Source of the DNA: Burkholderiales bacterium UBA1834
GTDB lineage: Bacteria > Pseudomonadota > Gammaproteobacteria > Burkholderiales > Burkholderiaceae_C
DNA: 64,000 bases
Assembly (NCBI GenBank): GCA_002339015.1
Contig: DDJC01000107.1
Location: 1 to 64,000 of the forward strand
Direction: 5' to 3'
Shown here: positions 24,477 to 33,515 of the stretch, piece after piece
Position numbering within the stretch: the first letter of the stretch is position 1
Layout of the letters: the number at the start of each line of letters is the position of its first letter
Notes under the pieces: model-generated
Told to the model about the DNA's origin: nothing
The model's input: only the letters and a program-made list of their open reading frames with translations
Databases searched by the model: none
Position numbers and translations under genes: made by a program

Positions 24477-25631
24477 TCAAAGAATGTTTCGATAGACGTC
24501 GGCTGTGGCCTTACCGATCCTGGACCAGGCATAGTCCGTGTTCATCAAGTGACGACCACGTTCTGCGATGGCCTGCAGGCGCCCCGGATCCTCGAAAGCC
24601 TCGATGATCTTGGCGGCCATGTCTTCCGGGTCTTCTGAACGGAAGACCAATCCCGTCGAGCCATGCGTGACGACTTCGGTCATGCCAGCGATGTCCGAGA
24701 CGAGTACAGGGCGCCCGAAACTCATGGCCATCAACACCACGCCACTTTGGTATATCCGCTTGTAAGGCAGGGCCATCAAATCAGCGGCCGCGTAGAAGTA
24801 CGGCAACTCGTCATCTGGGATATACCTGATGTGCAGATCGATGCAATCCCCCAGATCAAGGTCATCGATCAGCTTCTGGTACTTGGAAAAATCATCTTTC
24901 CATACCTTGCCTGCGATGACGAGCTTGACCCGCCCTCCGATCCTAGAGCGGACGATTGGCATGGCCCGCAACAGGATGTCAACTCCCTTGACTTCCTTGA
25001 TCTGGCCAAAGAAGACAAGTGAAAAGACGTCATCTGCAATACCGAGCTTCTGCCGTGCTTGCGCCGGGGTTACGTCCTGCCGCACATACTCGGCATGGTT
25101 TCCATGCTTGATGACATGGATCAAGCGTTCATCCACGCCAACATGGCTCAGCAGTTCATTCTTGCTGACCTGGTTGTGGGCGATAACCGCATGTGCCGAG
25201 CCATAGGCCCAATGGACGAACTTCTTGACCGATAGGCCTTCCTTGAAGGCCTCCACATCGTGCGCGGTAATGACCACACGCATCAGCAGGAGCCGAGCCA
25301 ACATCACGTTGAAGAACTCGAGCGGCCCGACATGGAAGAAATGAAAATGCGCGACGCGCGCACCGCCCAGACGCGCCCCGATCAAGGCCTTTAGGCTGCC
25401 GCGGACGAACCTCAAGCCACGCAGGAGCGCGGAATCGGCACCATAGATCCGCACGTAGCTTCTGTCGATCTTGAAACCTTCGCGCCCTGTGACATCCGTT
25501 TTGTCGCAGGTGTACAGCGTGGGAACCACGGAGTCCATCGACAGACTCCTGCACAGGGAAAAGTCATAGTACGTACATCCGCCGTGACCACCGACCGGCT
25601 CGACCATGGCCACCTTGAGCACATCAGCCAT
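24477..25631 (-). CDS. Family 4 glycosyltransferase
   Basis: 384 residues, GT-B fold. VAMVEPVGGHGGCTYYDFSLCRSL starts the acceptor domain; SLVFFGQIKEVKGVDILLRAM and VIAGKVWKDD mark the donor domain; YQSGVVLMAMSFGRPVLVSDIAGM carries the E/S-x7-E-like region in a modified form. It transfers a sugar, possibly heptose given its place next to hddA, to the lipid-linked repeat unit. AAGGGGGG precedes the start, which overlaps the pyruvyl transferase stop by 8 bases. The exact donor is unknown. Confidence 0.88.
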   Translation of the reverse strand: MADVLKVAMVEPVGGHGGCTYYDFSLCRSLSMDSVVPTLYTCDKTDVTGREGFKIDRSYVRIYGADSALLRGLRFVRGSLKALIGARLGGARVAHFHFFHVGPLEFFNVMLARLLLMRVVITAHDVEAFKEGLSVKKFVHWAYGSAHAVIAHNQVSKNELLSHVGVDERLIHVIKHGNHAEYVRQDVTPAQARQKLGIADDVFSLVFFGQIKEVKGVDILLRAMPIVRSRIGGRVKLVIAGKVWKDDFSKYQKLIDDLDLGDCIDLHIRYIPDDELPYFYAAADLMALPYKRIYQSGVVLMAMSFGRPVLVSDIAGMTEVVTHGSTGLVFRSEDPEDMAAKIIEAFEDPGRLQAIAERGRHLMNTDYAWSRIGKATADVYRNIL

Positions 25632-26853
25632 GTCGTCCCCCCTTCTTCAGGAGGCCCTTAACGAGATCGATGTTCTGCTGAACGTCGCTTACCACGGCGT
25701 CCACGTTTTCCTTCAGCGCAGGCCGCTCCTGGGTGGGCGATGAAATCAGCTGGCTCGCCTGAGCAACTACGGCCGCGATGTCGAAGTCATCGATCCGGTG
25801 GCAGTAGTCATCTCGCTTGATGCGGCTCATGTAGTCGTTGAGCTTGAAGTGGTAGCTAAGCGCCAGCGTGGGAATGTAGGCCAGCGATGCCAAGATCACC
25901 GGATGCATGTTCGTGCTGATCATCACGTCCACCGCTTGGCATGTCTGGACGAATTTCTCCACCCGCGCATCCTCCAGTTGAGCTACTTCCGGCGTGATGC
26001 CCATCGACACCATGCCCTGCTCCACCTTGCGCATGAATTTCTCATCCCAGGATGTACTGGCGATCATCACGAAATGGACATCGTGTTGCTCGGAAATCCG
26101 CTTGATCAATGCCAGGACGCTCTTAAGGTACTCCTCGGCGTTGGCGATCCGGCCGAAGGGCAACAAGCCCGAGCGTGCCTCGTACTGACGGAAGCCTTGC
26201 AGCATCAAGCCCACCTTGACCTTCCCGTTCGAAGGCACCGCAGCCTTGCTCGGAATCAGATGAGCCATGTCAGCCGTGTAGGCCATCTGATGGCTTTGCA
26301 GTCCCGCAAGCTTCAGAATATCGGCTGACTGACGATCACGGTAAGCCACCATGGCACATGGTTTGAGCACGTTCGGAAGAATCTGCGTGGCCGACTTGTC
26401 CGAGAAGGGGCCAATCGTCTGCCCCAAGATCACGTAGGGGGTCTGAGACTCCCGAGCAAGCTCCAATTCAACAATTCTGGAAGGAAATGCATCCTTCCAC
26501 GTGTCATTGAAATAGCCGCCCCCCCCAAAAACGATCAGATCAGCCGACCTCATTTCAGAGAGTTGACGACGCAACGACGGCAAGAGCAAAAGCCCCGTCT
26601 TTCGCCAAAGGTACACAGCAGGCCAGCGGAACCAATTCCAGGGCTTGCGAAACGACAGCAAGGCATGGACCGAGGGCAGCGAATCCATGCCGTGCTTGGT
26701 CTTGAGCTCCTTGGCGGAGAACGAGGTCATCACGAGATCCACCGATGCGTCCAGCGAATCGATCGCGGCTAACGTCCCGGCAAGAATGGCGTTGTCGCCT
26801 CGATTGCCGTAGCCCCAGCCACCCGTCAGGAAAACCTTGATTTTCTTATTCAC
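25624..26853 (-). CDS. Polysaccharide pyruvyl transferase family protein
   Basis: 409 residues from a GTG start. KVFLTGGWGYGNRGDNAILAGTLAAI is the N-terminal motif of the polysaccharide pyruvyl transferase (WcaK/CsaB-like) family, with SADLIVFGGGGYFNDTW, YVILGQTIGPFSD and VDVMISTNMHPVILASLAYIPTLALSYHFKLND. The family moves pyruvate from phosphoenolpyruvate onto hydroxyls of a sugar, giving acidic ketals that charge the polymer. It is part of the cluster 1 operon between a GT2 and a GT4 gene. Regiochemistry cannot be read from sequence. Confidence 0.88.
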   Translation of the reverse strand: MNKKIKVFLTGGWGYGNRGDNAILAGTLAAIDSLDASVDLVMTSFSAKELKTKHGMDSLPSVHALLSFRKPWNWFRWPAVYLWRKTGLLLLPSLRRQLSEMRSADLIVFGGGGYFNDTWKDAFPSRIVELELARESQTPYVILGQTIGPFSDKSATQILPNVLKPCAMVAYRDRQSADILKLAGLQSHQMAYTADMAHLIPSKAAVPSNGKVKVGLMLQGFRQYEARSGLLPFGRIANAEEYLKSVLALIKRISEQHDVHFVMIASTSWDEKFMRKVEQGMVSMGITPEVAQLEDARVEKFVQTCQAVDVMISTNMHPVILASLAYIPTLALSYHFKLNDYMSRIKRDDYCHRIDDFDIAAVVAQASQLISSPTQERPALKENVDAVVSDVQQNIDLVKGLLKKGGRHG

Positions 26854-26865
26854 AACAAAATACTT

Positions 26866-27927
26866 TCAATTTTTTGAGGCGACACGCCTAACGAACCATT
26901 TGGGATCAGGCTCGTCCTTGCCGAGCAGCACCGACAGGATCACCTGCGTATTTTTGGGGAAACCTTCCTTGAGCCTCTTCAAGGCCCTTACCAGTATGAA
27001 CAGATAGACAACTGGGTACTGAAGAGGTGTATAGCGTCGCGAGAACAGCAGCTTGTTACGGGCCTGGAAAAAGTCCGACAGAAGACTGGGCGAGCGCTGC
27101 GTGCCATGCGTGCCAATGCTGGCCCCCTCCTTGTGATGAACGACGGCGGCTGTTTCCACTGCAATCTTGAACATCCCTCTGGCACGCCATGCCCAGTCCA
27201 GCTCTTCGTTGTAGAGGAAGTAGTCCTCACACATGGGGCCTACTTTTTCCAGGAACTCGTGCGTGACGACCATGCTCGCGCCAGATACGTAGGTGATCTG
27301 GGATTCGATCTGCTGGTTATCGACCGGGCCCTGGTAGAACGCGCCCTCGCCCACGTGTACGCCTTTTCCGGTGAGCGTGGAATACCTCACCCCACCATAG
27401 GCTTGGACGAGCATTGCCGGCTCGGTATGAGTCAACGTGCAACCGCAGATCCCGATCCTGGCATCCAATGCCATGCGCGTCAGTATCAATTGAAGCGCCG
27501 TGGGCTCCACCATCGTGTCGTTGTTGAGGACCCAATAAAAGGCAGGGCGCACAACCGCATCGAGAACGGAAAAACCGATGTTGTTGGCAGCAGCAAAGCC
27601 TGCATTGATTCGATTGGCCACAAGCACCACCGTGCTGCCGGGCTTACGGAAAATGCGGATGGACTTGATCCGGTCGCCTGCATCCTTGAAACCGTCGAAA
27701 GACTCCACCAAGTGCCCGCTACCCGATAGATAGCGCTCAAGCGACGCAAGCGAATCGTCATGCGAATCATTGTCCACGACGCAGCATGCCCAGCCGGTAG
27801 TGCACTCCATGGCCTGGAGCGATGCAAGGCACTCGATGGTATCGCGCGACCCATTCCAATTCACAAGGACGATGCCAACGCCAGTTCGACTGCCCATACC
27901 ACCCGCCTGATTCACCGATGGTTTCAT
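26866..27927 (-). CDS. Family 2 glycosyltransferase
   Basis: 353 residues from ATG 27927, which overlaps the preceding stop (ATGA) and has AGGTG nine bases upstream. VGIVLVNWNGSRDTIECLASLQ, CCVVDNDSHDDS and FYWVLNNDTMVEP (DxD-like NDT) place it in the GT2 rhamnosyltransferase-like subgroup, with YFLYNEELDWAWRARGMF as the catalytic ED-like block. It probably acts on the lipid-linked repeat unit in the cytoplasm. A 40-residue hydrophilic insertion after the first strand (LSGSGHLVESFDGFKDAGD) is slightly unusual. Confidence 0.88.
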   Translation of the reverse strand: MKPSVNQAGGMGSRTGVGIVLVNWNGSRDTIECLASLQAMECTTGWACCVVDNDSHDDSLASLERYLSGSGHLVESFDGFKDAGDRIKSIRIFRKPGSTVVLVANRINAGFAAANNIGFSVLDAVVRPAFYWVLNNDTMVEPTALQLILTRMALDARIGICGCTLTHTEPAMLVQAYGGVRYSTLTGKGVHVGEGAFYQGPVDNQQIESQITYVSGASMVVTHEFLEKVGPMCEDYFLYNEELDWAWRARGMFKIAVETAAVVHHKEGASIGTHGTQRSPSLLSDFFQARNKLLFSRRYTPLQYPVVYLFILVRALKRLKEGFPKNTQVILSVLLGKDEPDPKWFVRRVASKN

Positions 27928-29168
27928 GGCTTTGCACCTGCAGGAGCCGTACAGAGCTTGATCCGCTCCGAGCACCGAGAGGCCTCGGCAGAGATGAGCG
28001 TTCTGTTCATGTCGGCGATGCTCTGAAGTTGGTACTCCCGCTCACCCTGATAAATGTTGTAGTTGCCGCGATGGAAAGGAAAATCGAACACCCATACAGC
28101 GGACAAGGCAGCACCGCTGTCCACGACATCACGAAGCATTGCCTGGAAGGCTGCTTGTTCGGCCACCGGGGACGCGTAATCCTTGGAGCCCACGCCGAAC
28201 TCTCCGATGAACAAAGGCCGTTTGCTCTGGGCTGAACAGGCCGCAGCTTCTTTCAGAACATCGCTATAGCCGCCAGCCTGAAGACTACTGAAATACCCCT
28301 TAGTGTCAGCGTAGATATGAATCGACAGGAAATCGAAGCCCTTGGGGTTGTCTCTGTTCAGGACCGAGCAGAACTCATTCTTGGTATCCAGCTTCCATGA
28401 CCTTGACTTGGTGTTGTTGTAGGCAAAAGGGCGCGGGAGCGAATTTCCGGAGCTGAGCAAGGACAATGGCTCCTTCGAGCGCACGGATGAGGCAAAACGC
28501 CCATACGCATCCAAGATTTCATTGGAGCTGAGATCATCTTTCTCCGAACGCGACACAGGGGTGCCCTTGCCTGGGTTGAGCTGGGGACGCAAGCGCTCTG
28601 CATTGGGCAGGTCTGCCCGCAGCATGAGCTCATTGCCAAACTCCCAAGCCCAAATCACGGAGCGCCCCTTGTACCGCTCGACCAACTCGTCGGTCATTTT
28701 TTTGGCCAACTTGCTGGTCTTGCTGTCTGCACGGCCCCAAGCCGTCATGGGCTCTCCCATCAAATCTGGAATGGCAGCATAGTTCCAGAATACGGAAGCC
28801 ACAATACCGATATTGCGAGCCTCAGCTGCCGCGAGGAATTCATCAATGATCTTGAAATACAGCTTGGGGTTTTCCGTGTACAGCTTGAATTCCGCCGGCC
28901 AGTGCCCGGACATGCTGATTCGCGCAAAGGGAACATTGTATTTTTTTAGCAGATCCAGCCCTTTGATATAGCTGGTATCTTCAGGATGGCGAATCCTTCT
29001 GTAAACGCCATCGAAATAATTAACACCTACCGCCTGATACGGCTTGGCACAACGGCACAAAAGATCCGGCGCTTGAGAGGCCGGCTTAGCCGACCATGCG
29101 CCACCGGAAAACAACATGGTCAGCAACAAGCCACCCAGAACACGGCATTGATATAGCCTTTGAAACAT
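27924..29168 (-). CDS. Secreted glycoside hydrolase, clan GH-A (GH5-like)
   Basis: 414 residues. The signal peptide is about residues 1-26 (GGLLLTMLFSGGAWS). A TIM-barrel follows, with FARISMSGHW, VIWAWEFGNELM (acid/base Glu180) and RPLFIGEFGVGS (nucleophile Glu323), the clan A pair, so it should be a retaining hydrolase. In an exopolysaccharide operon such enzymes usually trim or edit the polymer in the periplasm. ATG 29168 has GAGGG five bases upstream; the earlier in-frame ATG at 29180 lacks one. The GH family number is uncertain. Confidence 0.78.
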   Translation of the reverse strand: MFQRLYQCRVLGGLLLTMLFSGGAWSAKPASQAPDLLCRCAKPYQAVGVNYFDGVYRRIRHPEDTSYIKGLDLLKKYNVPFARISMSGHWPAEFKLYTENPKLYFKIIDEFLAAAEARNIGIVASVFWNYAAIPDLMGEPMTAWGRADSKTSKLAKKMTDELVERYKGRSVIWAWEFGNELMLRADLPNAERLRPQLNPGKGTPVSRSEKDDLSSNEILDAYGRFASSVRSKEPLSLLSSGNSLPRPFAYNNTKSRSWKLDTKNEFCSVLNRDNPKGFDFLSIHIYADTKGYFSSLQAGGYSDVLKEAAACSAQSKRPLFIGEFGVGSKDYASPVAEQAAFQAMLRDVVDSGAALSAVWVFDFPFHRGNYNIYQGEREYQLQSIADMNRTLISAEASRCSERIKLCTAPAGAKP

Positions 29169-29169
29169 G

Positions 29170-30684
29170 TCAACCCTCATCGCTGCTTTGGTTCGAGGCC
29201 CAATATTTCGCTGTAGCCAGCAAACTCAGATTGATGAAAAGCAGGAAATCCAAGTCATACAGTGACAAAACAGTTTTGAATATCAAAACCGACACAACGG
29301 AAACAGCCAGTGAATACAAGCAAAGGGCATGCCATTGTCCTGATATTTTGGCCTGTCTGATTCCCAGATAGAGTGCGACGCCGCATACCGCCGTAAACAG
29401 CACCAAGCCTACCAAGCCGGCATCAAGCGCATATGACAGCCAGTAGCTGTCAATGGTCACCCCACTCTTGCCCCGAAACCCGAGGACGAACGCAGCCAAC
29501 CCTACCCCATACCCAAAAATCGGACTGGCCTCAATCAACGGCCACGCCATCCTCAACATCGTGAGGCGCGCCTCGGAACTTTGCCGCTCTTCAAGGGTAC
29601 GGCCACCAATGATTGCGTTCAGGTAGCCAGCCTCGGATGCCCAGAACAGGGCCAACAGGCCAAACAGCGACAGCATGCCCATGCCGATCCATAGCACCCA
29701 GGACGAACGCTGCTGGCGCAGCATCGCCATCTGGACCGCGCCAGCCATCAAGAAGGCAGCACCTGCCGCCACGGCCACGCCTGCACGTGACCCTGACAGC
29801 AGCAGGCAACCCAGCAGTGCCACGAAGCCAATCACACCACTGACACGGTAGAGCCGCTTTCGGGCCCAGATCAGCGGCAGCATCAGGGGCAGGCCCGTCA
29901 ATGCGTACTCAGTTAACTGGAGCGGATTGGTGAACGTCACCTGGGCTCGATACGTTCCCCCGCGTAGCTTTGCTGCCACCACGTTGTCTCTGAACTCTGA
30001 ATCCACCTGCATCCCAGGCAGCACGATGGACGCAAAGAGATTGCGCGCCAGAGCGAACTCCACAACAGCCATCAGTGCCAGCAGCACCGAGATACCCAGC
30101 ATGATCTTCAAGTAGCTCTCGATGAAGCCTTCGCGACGAGCGATGAGCGACACAAGGATGCCGATCAGGCTGACAGTCAGAAACTCATTGATATAGCGGT
30201 AAGTGGCCTCCAGGAAGTACTGAGAAGCCATGCAGGACAACATCCGATGCAGGATCAGCAGCCCCAACAAGGAAAACCAGTACTTGTTGTCTACCAAAGC
30301 AGTCAGCAGCTTGGCGCGCATCTGCGGCAACATGGCTGCGTATACCAACACCAACACCAGAAGCATCACCACAAGCCGCTGCGGCCTCAGATCAGGCCCC
30401 CCGACCTGTATAGCTAATATCTTTGGCCACAACAGCGACGACACCAGGTAGAGAAAGAACAACAGTTCAAACGTCCTGAGTGCCACCTGTCCCTGGAGCG
30501 ACCGATTGACGAACAGTGGAAGGAAGACAGGCGCCGCCAGCAGGAACGGAATCCAGATGGGAAATGAGGCGATGCTCGCAGCGATGACGAAGATGTATAG
30601 CCCTACAAATATGGCCAGCAATACCTTCAACCAGGGGATACTCCTGGCCCTGTCATGGAGGGAAGTGAGGGCCGCGTTAAGCAT
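29170..30684 (-). CDS. O-antigen ligase/polymerase family membrane protein
   Basis: 504 residues with about twelve hydrophobic segments and a large periplasmic loop after residue 360 (IGGRTLEERQSSEARLTMLRMAWPLIEASPIFGYGVG), the usual place of Wzy/WaaL catalytic residues. GCLLLSGSRAGVAVA is a typical Wzy_C-domain motif. In a Wzx/Wzy cluster it most likely polymerises repeat units on the periplasmic face; ligase activity is the alternative. ATG 30684 has AAGG upstream and overlaps the flippase stop by 8 bases. Confidence 0.85.
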   Translation of the reverse strand: MLNAALTSLHDRARSIPWLKVLLAIFVGLYIFVIAASIASFPIWIPFLLAAPVFLPLFVNRSLQGQVALRTFELLFFLYLVSSLLWPKILAIQVGGPDLRPQRLVVMLLVLVLVYAAMLPQMRAKLLTALVDNKYWFSLLGLLILHRMLSCMASQYFLEATYRYINEFLTVSLIGILVSLIARREGFIESYLKIMLGISVLLALMAVVEFALARNLFASIVLPGMQVDSEFRDNVVAAKLRGGTYRAQVTFTNPLQLTEYALTGLPLMLPLIWARKRLYRVSGVIGFVALLGCLLLSGSRAGVAVAAGAAFLMAGAVQMAMLRQQRSSWVLWIGMGMLSLFGLLALFWASEAGYLNAIIGGRTLEERQSSEARLTMLRMAWPLIEASPIFGYGVGLAAFVLGFRGKSGVTIDSYWLSYALDAGLVGLVLFTAVCGVALYLGIRQAKISGQWHALCLYSLAVSVVSVLIFKTVLSLYDLDFLLFINLSLLATAKYWASNQSSDEG

Positions 30685-31912
30685 CTTCAGCCTTATGAAC
30701 AACTCGAGTTGTCTTGCCGACGCGGAGCACCAGCGTGAGGAGCAGTATCGAGGCGACAGCGCCGTAGGTAATGATCATCGAGAGTGCCGCGCCCTCTGCT
30801 CCGAAGCGAGGCATCATGACAGCGCTGGCAGCGACAAGGATCAGCAACCCGGCCGCCATTGCCAGAGAACGCATACGCTGATCACCAATCGCAACCAGCA
30901 CAATGCCACTGCCCGCGCCGATAAAACGCAGCAGCAAGAAGCCGGCAAGCAACTGCAAGGTCGCAGGCAACTCCGAGAACTCGTGCCCATACAGCACGGT
31001 GGATATCCAGCCGGCAAACAAGAAAAGCGGCACAGAGAGGATTGCCCCCACGCCACCGTAGAGTAGCAAGGACTGGACGGCCGGGCGCCATCCCAAGGTT
31101 CTACCTGCCAACTGTTTCGACAAAGCTGGCAAGGTGGCATTGACCAAAATGTTGATGGCCTGCGTCAGCCCCACCACGATCTTCATCCCGGCTTGGTAGT
31201 TGCCCACAGCAACGGGGCCCGCAAAGGCCTTGAGCAGCACCACATCGACGTACTGCAGCGACGATTGGATGCCGTTGTCGACGAAGTAGTGAAATCCCAT
31301 CGAGGCAGTACGTCGCAGGTTTGAAAACACGGGCCGCAGGCTGGCGTTCAAGTTGATGCGCATTGTCCTGACCAGCAACGCAAGCGACAAAAGCCTGGAG
31401 CCCAGGAAGGCCGCTGCCACGACCAGAGGATCGGTCGAGAGCATCACGCCACAAAACACGACGAAGAACTGCAGCGCAGCCTGAAGCGTAGCGAACCGGG
31501 TTTCAGCTGCGTACTGACCATGTGAGCGGAGCATGCAACTGAACAGATCGATGTACGAATCGATAACATGCGTCAGCAGCATTGCAACCATGATGCCCAC
31601 GGGCGCCTGAACGATGCCGCCGTAGAGCAAGGCACCAAGAATGATGGGCAGGGAAATAGCCATTTTCAGGCCAATGATCTCCTGCAGCATGAAAGCACCG
31701 CGATCTGCCTGATGTACGGCTTCGCGCAGGATCAATGGCCCCAGCCCATAGTTAACGGGGATAGCAAAGAGCCCTCCCACGGCGAACCAGCCCATCAACA
31801 GGCCAAAGTCCTGCACCCCCATTTGCCGAGCCAGCACCACGGACAGCGCCATGCCCGATATCAGCCTCAACCCCGTGGTTGAGGTCATCCAAAATACATT
31901 GCGAAGGAGCAT
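30677..31912 (-). CDS. Oligosaccharide flippase (Wzx-like)
   Basis: 411 residues with about twelve transmembrane helices, MOP-superfamily polysaccharide-export type. The N-terminus NVFWMTSTTGLRLISGMALSVVLARQMGVQDFGLL is typical, with GNYQAGMKIVVGLTQAINILVNATLPALS mid-protein. It should flip undecaprenyl-linked repeat units across the inner membrane. The ATG at 31912 comes two bases after the epsI stop; a TTG at 31918 would overlap it. No good Shine-Dalgarno, so coupling to epsI is likely. Confidence 0.87.
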   Translation of the reverse strand: MLLRNVFWMTSTTGLRLISGMALSVVLARQMGVQDFGLLMGWFAVGGLFAIPVNYGLGPLILREAVHQADRGAFMLQEIIGLKMAISLPIILGALLYGGIVQAPVGIMVAMLLTHVIDSYIDLFSCMLRSHGQYAAETRFATLQAALQFFVVFCGVMLSTDPLVVAAAFLGSRLLSLALLVRTMRINLNASLRPVFSNLRRTASMGFHYFVDNGIQSSLQYVDVVLLKAFAGPVAVGNYQAGMKIVVGLTQAINILVNATLPALSKQLAGRTLGWRPAVQSLLLYGGVGAILSVPLFLFAGWISTVLYGHEFSELPATLQLLAGFLLLRFIGAGSGIVLVAIGDQRMRSLAMAAGLLILVAASAVMMPRFGAEGAALSMIITYGAVASILLLTLVLRVGKTTRVVHKAEDA

Positions 31913-31914
31913 CG

Positions 31915-32622
31915 TCAAATGCCGGCATGCTTGGTCGACTGCGCGGGAGGTTGACCAAAAAGAAAACTCAGATTCTTGGCATCGACCGATTCATACAAAT
32001 CAGCCACAAAACGTTCGTGCAATTGCACGGAAGCCGCTCGATCAGCACTGATATTAGAGATGCGGAAAAGCAGGCCATCCGGGATGTAACCTCGCAAACC
32101 GTAGCCATAGCGAGTGAGCATCTGATCCACACCCGTCGTGACGACCTTGTCGCCGACTCGCATCCAATACGTGATCGGCTCGATTCGGGGGCCCAATTGG
32201 GCCACCATGTTTTTGCTTGGAATCGTGCCGACATTACCCAGGCGGAATTGTTCCTGAACAATGTTCTTGACTTGGAACCCCTGAGCCGAATAACAAACCT
32301 CAGGGCGGTGCAACTGCAAATCCCTGGATTGATTGGCACCATAGGCGATAGAAAGCATCACCCTCTCGCCCTGCGCGTTCACATAAGTACGACTCAGGGT
32401 TTGGCTATATATTTCGCTCAGCGTCTTTTCCAAAGAAGCATCCACCATAAGGGGCGCAGTATTCGGATCGACTTTCCACCCCTTGAAGCTCTGGGGAATC
32501 AGGACTTCAAGAGGTGGATGAGGGCGCAGTTCACTGATGAGCTTGTCTGGCTTCATATAGCCGGCCATCGCCGTGGAACCCACCATGGCCGCGAAAACCA
32601 GAACGGATTTCAAGTATTTCAT
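31915..32622 (-). CDS. epsI: Exosortase-associated protein EpsI (cluster 1 copy)
   Basis: 235 residues, DUF3485/EpsI family. A hydrophobic N-terminus (VLVFAAMVGSTAMAGY) anchors or exports it. Conserved blocks are IPQSFKGWKVD, RTYVNAQGERVMLSIAYGANQSRDLQLHRPEVCYSAQGF and EPITYWMRVG. EpsI is normally encoded next to or fused with exosortases of the EPS type and is thought to act with them; the mechanism is not settled. AAGGA precedes the start. It is not adjacent to xrtB here, as epsF and epsG lie between. The cluster 2 copy shares the same blocks. Confidence 0.9.
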   Translation of the reverse strand: MKYLKSVLVFAAMVGSTAMAGYMKPDKLISELRPHPPLEVLIPQSFKGWKVDPNTAPLMVDASLEKTLSEIYSQTLSRTYVNAQGERVMLSIAYGANQSRDLQLHRPEVCYSAQGFQVKNIVQEQFRLGNVGTIPSKNMVAQLGPRIEPITYWMRVGDKVVTTGVDQMLTRYGYGLRGYIPDGLLFRISNISADRAASVQLHERFVADLYESVDAKNLSFLFGQPPAQSTKHAGI

Positions 32623-32630
32623 GCCCGTCC

Positions 32631-33482
32631 TTACAATTGGTTAATGGCTATGCCCGCGGTCTTTACTTTCGCCCTGGTCAAGTCATCGACCAGTTTCTTG
32701 ATGTCCCCCACTCTGTTCGCATTTTTACGCCCCACGATCATCGCGTGACCGCAGAAGCTCGCAATAACGCGCGCGTCGGAGCCATGCATCGCAGCAGGCG
32801 TGTCTATGATGACTTGATCGAACTTCATGGAGAGCTCGGCCAACAACATACCAAAGGCGGGCTTCTGCACGAGTTCCAAAGGATTCGGAGGAGTTGTGCC
32901 CACCGGCAGGAGATAAAGGTTCGGCAGGTCATCGACAGGCCGGACTACATTGGCTTCAGTGCGTCCAGAGAGAATCGAACTGAGGCCTTTGCTGCTGTCG
33001 ATGTTGAATATTTCGTGTTGGCGAGGTGTCCGCATGTCGGCATCGACCAGCAAGGTGCGGCCGCCCAATTGCGAAAACGCCACCGCTAAGTTGGCAGCGA
33101 AGAAACTTTTGCCATCGCCAACAGAGGGGCTGACGATCGCCAAGATGGGACGGACGGCATCCTGCGTGAACACCGATGAGAGCAACTGGCTTCGAATATC
33201 TCGGAATATTTCTGCTTCAGGGCTGAAGGGGTTGGTCGCCGTAATTAGCTCAGTGTTGAGACTGGTATTTGAATCGTGCGCATAAGGATAATGAAACTGG
33301 TGCGACAGCGCCCACAGTACATCTTCTCGCTTGGCCAAGCCCAGGGAAACTGCAGCCTCGCCGAACTTGACCCCGTTCTCCTTTTGGTATGCGACAATTT
33401 GCTCGACATCTCCAGCCGAGAGTTGATTTTTCTCGCGAATGATATCGCCGATAGTCTGATCAGCCCGTTGATGCTCACTCAT
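32631..33482 (-). CDS. epsG: Chain-length determinant ATPase/tyrosine kinase EpsG (cluster 1)
   Basis: 283 residues. The first 65 form a MshEN/GSPII_E-N-like module (IGDIIREKNQL... KFGEAAVSLGLAKREDVLWA). The BY-kinase/MinD-like ATPase follows: Walker A SPSVGDGKS at 118-126, Walker A-prime LLVDADMR at 144-151, and VIIDTPA as Walker B. EpsG works with the membrane protein EpsF to set exopolysaccharide chain length. No tyrosine cluster is present at the C-terminus (it ends AGIAINQL), so classic BY-kinase autophosphorylation is doubtful. No clear Shine-Dalgarno. Confidence 0.9.
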   Translation of the reverse strand: MSEHQRADQTIGDIIREKNQLSAGDVEQIVAYQKENGVKFGEAAVSLGLAKREDVLWALSHQFHYPYAHDSNTSLNTELITATNPFSPEAEIFRDIRSQLLSSVFTQDAVRPILAIVSPSVGDGKSFFAANLAVAFSQLGGRTLLVDADMRTPRQHEIFNIDSSKGLSSILSGRTEANVVRPVDDLPNLYLLPVGTTPPNPLELVQKPAFGMLLAELSMKFDQVIIDTPAAMHGSDARVIASFCGHAMIVGRKNANRVGDIKKLVDDLTRAKVKTAGIAINQL

Positions 33483-33515
33483 ACTGATTTGTAATTAAAG
33501 TTGATCGGACCGATA

